From NCBI GenBank assembly GCA_951394045.1, contig OX595985.1, forward strand, positions 2,294,001 through 2,358,000: a stretch of 64,000 nucleotides of DNA, written 5' to 3'. Position numbers and translations under genes: made by a program. Shown piece by piece: positions 60,372 to 64,000 of this stretch. Under the pieces are notes generated by a model, which was given only the letters and a program-made list of their open reading frames with translations, made no database searches and was not told the DNA's origin. Source of the DNA: Nitzschia sp. DOCU1 (lineage: Eukaryota; Bacillariophyta; Bacillariophyceae; Bacillariales; Bacillariaceae). Position 1 is the first letter of the stretch; every line of letters begins with the position of its first letter.

Positions 60372-62446
60372 TTCTTCCTGTTTTGAACTTGTGGTGTAAT
60401 ACCAAGGCGATCATCAGCTTCGAGCAGCTACTGTAATTGAGACGGGGAGAAGAGATGAGCCCACATCCGTTCGTAGGTGGTGTCATTACAAAGATCGGAA
60501 AGCTCCGAAGGCGAGAAGAATGATGGTGGTTCATTCGTGGTTCGTCGTTCTTTGCTTCTTCCGACTGTTGCGCCTCTGAAATGACTGCCAGCAGGCAGAC
60601 CTTTATTTACTCCAAGCAGTCGTCCTTGACTTGATCGATTGATGATGAGCCGCTTGACATTCCTCGCTCCGTCCGTCCTCCCCGCGTACGCGCGGCGTGC
60701 GCTGCTTGCATGGTACTCTTGACCCCTCGGAAACAATTTTGACAATTCACGACTACTACGAAAAGAGAAGCTCTCTCTCTCGGTCTGGTCGTTCACATCA
60801 TTGATGTAGGGGAAAAGCAAGATTAAGTTGTTTTCATAAAGTGGAGCATCATCTTCTTGGACGAGGACGTACTACAGGACACTTTTAAAGGGCGCACTAG
60901 AAGCTGAGGAGAAGCATCGTCTAGGTAGTAGTTATTATACTGGGTACTACCGGTAGTATCGTACTAAATGAGGGTTCGTACCATTCATGAGATGGCAATT
61001 GCAGATCTACCGTACTATCTTGCTTCTTTGCATGGGAACATACCACCTTGCCCAAATTGCACAATAAGCATTCATCATGCTCACGCCTCCTCGATCACCT
61101 AAGGGACCAATGAGAGTACATACCAGGTATGCCAGCACAAAAGCCGGCGAACCACCGCGAAACGGAACCTGCGCGAAAGTTTCGCGGTGGTTCGCGACAT
61201 GGGATGCGCCACCATGCTGCTGTCCATACGCTAAGGTACAAGACGAATGGTGGCTAGAGAGCCGCTGGCGTCCTTTTGACCCACCACTTCTTTATTTGCA
61301 ACTACCACCACAGGGACAATGGGACTCCGCACGCTAGAGTAGAGTTCGAACAAAGACTGAAAAGTAATGGCAGTGGCGGCGGCGCCAACAGCAGAAAGCC
61401 CAACAAGACGAAAACAACGGCAACTACTGCTATGTGGCGGAAAAGAAGGCGAAACAAAAGAATGCGTTCCCCCTTCGCGCGGGGAAAAGATGGTAGAGAC
61501 AAACCTTTTGGGCATCCTCCTTGCAAAGCTAGCGTCAATAGTGAGTGATAAATCACCCTAAGGTGGGAGTCACTCTCTCACTCCGGCCTTCGTGGTACTC
61601 GTGCAATCGCACCGTTGTCATAAATCGTAACATGATGTATTGGTGTGTTTGTTTGCTGTTGACGAGCGCTCTGTCGCTGATAGAGGCCCGACAGTTCAAA
61701 GCTGCGTGCTACAGGTATATGTTGCCGTGCCTGTGCATGCTTTACCGCCAATTGATATTATTTGTTTTTGCCCCCCGACGCAAGAACCGTCCGTTTCGCT
61801 ATTTCGCTCCGGAAATTCGGATAAATTGCATCTCACTTTAATACACGCTGAGGCGAACCTGGCCGCTCAAGTCGTTTTTTGTTGCAGACCACTAGCGGTA
61901 GCAACTGCCATCGTGCCTCTTGCCGGCCGCTTATGCTTTACTGTACCTGGTACAACAGCTAAAGCAGCACACCATACGGACCATTCAGCTGTACTATGAG
62001 TAGAATTGACAGAGAACAATGCCGAATTGCTTCCATGCCGTCCTATTGCCCTCGTCCTCGTTGCCCCCTAAGATTGAATCGCCCAACCCAACAGTCGGTA
62101 GGATGGCATCTCGAGTTACATAGAAAGCTTGGAACCAACAACTATCAAGATCTACGACCTGCCAGGGGTTCTACCGTCCGGCTACCACAAAAAGAACATA
62201 AATGCCAGCAACAATACCCAGTCAATTGACTTGCGTTCATCGTCAGGTAAGTGGGCCCGGTGCACACTTAATTGTCGACACGACCTTTTCTGCAGGAAAA
62301 TTATTACGTAGGCCTTACTGCAAGCAACGGGTCGAAGAAGCGAAGACGTTTCTCCTACGCTCTCACCTGACATTTCATGCTCGTGAATGACAAAAAATAC
62401 TCCTCACATTTTCTTTCTTGGTAATGCATTCTAACAGACCAAGAAC
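60372..62446. other. Long intergenic region with hairpin and palindromes
   Basis: 2.1 kb without a supported gene. Holds the promoter of the EF-hand-like gene, the palindrome TACTACCGGTAGTA (60945-60958) and the hairpin at 61147-61195. Short open frames, including a hydrophobic one at 61302-61556 (-), lack ATG context or domain evidence. Confidence 0.5.
61147..61195. repeat. Perfect 16-bp inverted repeat (hairpin)
   Basis: GCGAACCACCGCGAAA (61147-61162) and its exact complement (61180-61195) with a 17-base loop. Confidence 0.9.
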
Positions 62447-63475
62447 ATGATGCAACGCCTTCGGCCAACATCCCCAAGCTCGAAGGCTTGTGATGAAGAG
62501 GGTTCTAGTCTGGAGGAACACCTTTCCAAGATAATTGCTTGTTCGGACGAGAACGCCGAAGCCGGCGAAGAAGTTTTCAACAACTTTCCCGCGCCACAAT
62601 CAAACTCTAACCATCACAAGGCGGCTATTCAATGTAACTTTTTACCGACACAGGGTGCATCGTCTTTGCCAATGAACCAAATAACAACTGAAAGAAGATA
62701 TCCCGGACCACCTTCTCAGTCCTCGCTTCCATACCACCAGCGGTCTCGGAATTGCACCCGCAGTATGACAATGAACCCCAAGAAAGCCACCGATACGGCT
62801 ATTTCTGTAACAAGGCGAAAACAAGTACAATTTCATCCGACTGCTTCTGTCAGATTGGTTGAGGGACGGTATGAGTTCACCGCCGAGGAGAAGCTTGCGG
62901 CTTGGTTTTCTAATGAAGAGTCTCAAGAGATTCGAAGAGCGTGCATCAAGCAAATCCACAAAATCGAGCAGCTGGGGGAGGCGGTTTTCTCTGTGGACAG
63001 CAGAAAGTATTGTGCACGCGGTTTGGAAGACAAAAGTGGTATCCGCTGTGCCGTCAAAGAAAAGAATCGGTCGCTCGCCATTCAATCTGTTTTGAAAGAA
63101 CAACAAAGGCAATCGCAACTTGTAGGCACAAAGGCCGCGGAGGATTCGGTGTCAATCTACGCCATTGCACGTGTGTACCACCACGCTAGCTCCAGCGCGC
63201 AACTATGGGCCAATACGGTTGGTCTACGAGATCAACGGGTAGCCGAAGAGTTATTCATGGAGGATGAATCTTCCCTTCTTGATCTCTTGAAAGAACGCCG
63301 TTACCCTTGCTCTTTCTTGGTGCCAAAACCACTACGAAGCCACCAGCAATTTTGTCCTCGAGCTGCTGGTACCAGTGGCAGCCCCAACACTGGAACGATG
63401 AAACTTGTCCAAAACATATCCAGGACCCCCTCGCGGGGCGGCAAAGCCTTGACTCGTACCCTATTCACGCTATGA
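62447..63475 (+). CDS. Diatom-type unknown protein with conserved VxFHPxxxVRL block
   Basis: 342 aa, single exon, first of two adjacent ATGs. A central block VQFHPTASVRLVEGRYEFT, then EEKLAAWFSNEESQEIRR and YCARGLEDKS, followed by helical sequence with SVLKEQQRQSQ. I recognise this as a pattern met often in diatom proteins of unknown role (from general knowledge, not a search). The N-terminus is polar and probably disordered. The C-terminus is basic (ISRTPSRGGKALTRT). Function unknown. Confidence 0.75.
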   Translation: MMQRLRPTSPSSKACDEEGSSLEEHLSKIIACSDENAEAGEEVFNNFPAPQSNSNHHKAAIQCNFLPTQGASSLPMNQITTERRYPGPPSQSSLPYHQRSRNCTRSMTMNPKKATDTAISVTRRKQVQFHPTASVRLVEGRYEFTAEEKLAAWFSNEESQEIRRACIKQIHKIEQLGEAVFSVDSRKYCARGLEDKSGIRCAVKEKNRSLAIQSVLKEQQRQSQLVGTKAAEDSVSIYAIARVYHHASSSAQLWANTVGLRDQRVAEELFMEDESSLLDLLKERRYPCSFLVPKPLRSHQQFCPRAAGTSGSPNTGTMKLVQNISRTPSRGGKALTRTLFTL

Positions 63476-63870
63476 GCACTTCCTTTAAAAATGCCATAAT
63501 ACTCGCTAATTTGAAATTGTGTAGACAAGTCATATTACATGCCAACCACCATCATTGCAACTTGATATCGTGCAATGCGTATGTCATGCTTGCAGAGGCC
63601 GGAATATGGACAACGTCAAGGCAGCTGGAGTGGACGAATACACCTTGTGCTCGAAGTCCCCAACCCTCCGCCGGTCAATGCTGCGCCTACCAAAGGCTTC
63701 TATTCCCATTGTCCCACAATCTCATGGGTACAACATCCATACGCGATGGCAAACACCAATTGGTGATGTGGTGTTCCTACCGCCGCCTAAAAACGAATTT
63801 GGTTGATGGCGACGCAAGTCCATTTTTGTTTTTCCGCACCGCATGACTAAATTTTCATTTTTCGGTCAAA
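63476..63870. other. Convergent intergenic region
   Basis: 395 bases between the 62447 gene and the partial gene at the window end. Overlapping short open frames with no domain. Confidence 0.4.
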
Positions 63871-64000
63871 CTAATCAAAGACTGCGAGGGTTCGTTCTCC
63901 TGCGCGCTCTTCGTACGGGTAGATTTTGAAATACTGGTATCCCCTTTGATGGCGAATCCTTCGCCCGAAGAAATGGCATATATAAATTCTGTTTATGGCG
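63871..64000 (-). CDS. 3' end of an unknown gene, cut by window edge
   Basis: The minus strand from the window edge to TAG at 63873-63871 encodes 42 residues ending QRGYQYFKIYPYEERAGERT followed by LAVFD. The aromatic and charged pattern looks like a folded C-terminus. A second frame is also open, so the assignment is moderate. No family recognised. Confidence 0.4.
   Translation of the reverse strand, partial: AINRIYICHFFGRRIRHQRGYQYFKIYPYEERAGERTLAVFD

Noticed and set aside
60428..60820. 130-aa minus frame upstream of the EF-hand-like gene
   Set aside because: Low-complexity basic sequence with no family; probably promoter or UTR sequence.
61302..61556. 84-aa hydrophobic minus frame
   Set aside because: Hydrophobic by Leu/Val-rich composition only, overlaps other frames on both strands, no supporting evidence.
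1..64000. CRISPR arrays, rRNA and tRNA genes
   Set aside because: No regularly spaced short repeats and no clear cloverleaf or rRNA sequence found by eye; a tRNA scan was not possible.

Overview
The window is nuclear DNA of a photosynthetic stramenopile, most likely a pennate diatom. Four things point there: (i) short GT-AG introns of 77-142 nt that restore conserved protein blocks when removed; (ii) several proteins with a signal peptide ending in a plastid 'xxAF/xxGF' cleavage motif (thioredoxin, PDZ protein, gamma-glutamylcyclotransferase-like protein, a thylakoid-lumen candidate); (iii) a front-end fatty-acid desaturase with fused cytochrome b5 that closely resembles the delta-6 enzymes of diatoms; (iv) type III glutamine synthetase, an FTO-type demethylase and a Ser/Pro-rich modular surface protein.

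Layout. 1-8.1 kb: partial PC-esterase-like gene (-), glutamine synthetase III (-), ubiquitin-like/WLM metalloprotease (+), nitronate monooxygenase (-). 8.1-12.4 kb: PAS hybrid histidine kinase (+) facing a delta-6-type desaturase (-). 13-19.8 kb: a run of mostly organelle-directed proteins (GGCT-like, thioredoxin, S1-like acidic protein, PDZ protein, unknown plastid candidate). 19.9-26 kb: double SET-domain protein (-), an intergenic tract with telomere-type repeats, an unknown Ser-rich protein and 1.9 kb without a gene. 26-36.1 kb: DEDDy exonuclease, F-box protein, DUF676 lipase, two-TM protein. 36.7-42 kb: unknown small protein, organellar ribosome recycling factor, SulP anion transporter. 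42.6-50.2 kb: a repetitive, Cys-rich modular surface protein, a lumenal Ser/Thr-rich protein, and scrambled, frameshifted partial copies of both. 50.4-60.4 kb: GT90 glycosyltransferase, HI0933-type flavoprotein, FTO-ASCH fusion, EF-hand-like polytopic membrane protein. 60.4-64 kb: long non-coding stretch, a diatom-type unknown protein, and the 3' end of another gene.

The genes are individual eukaryotic transcription units, not operons, and no single pathway links them. Themes are nitrogen and sulfur acquisition (GSIII, NMO, SulP), lipid desaturation, organelle gene expression (RRF, S1-like protein) and RNA or chromatin modification (FTO-ASCH, SET, exonuclease). The two observations I rate highest are the FTO demethylase fused to a C-terminal ASCH (PUA-like) RNA-binding domain, and the inverted, broken segmental duplication of the modular surface-protein locus, whose C-terminal tail has diverged far more than the rest.
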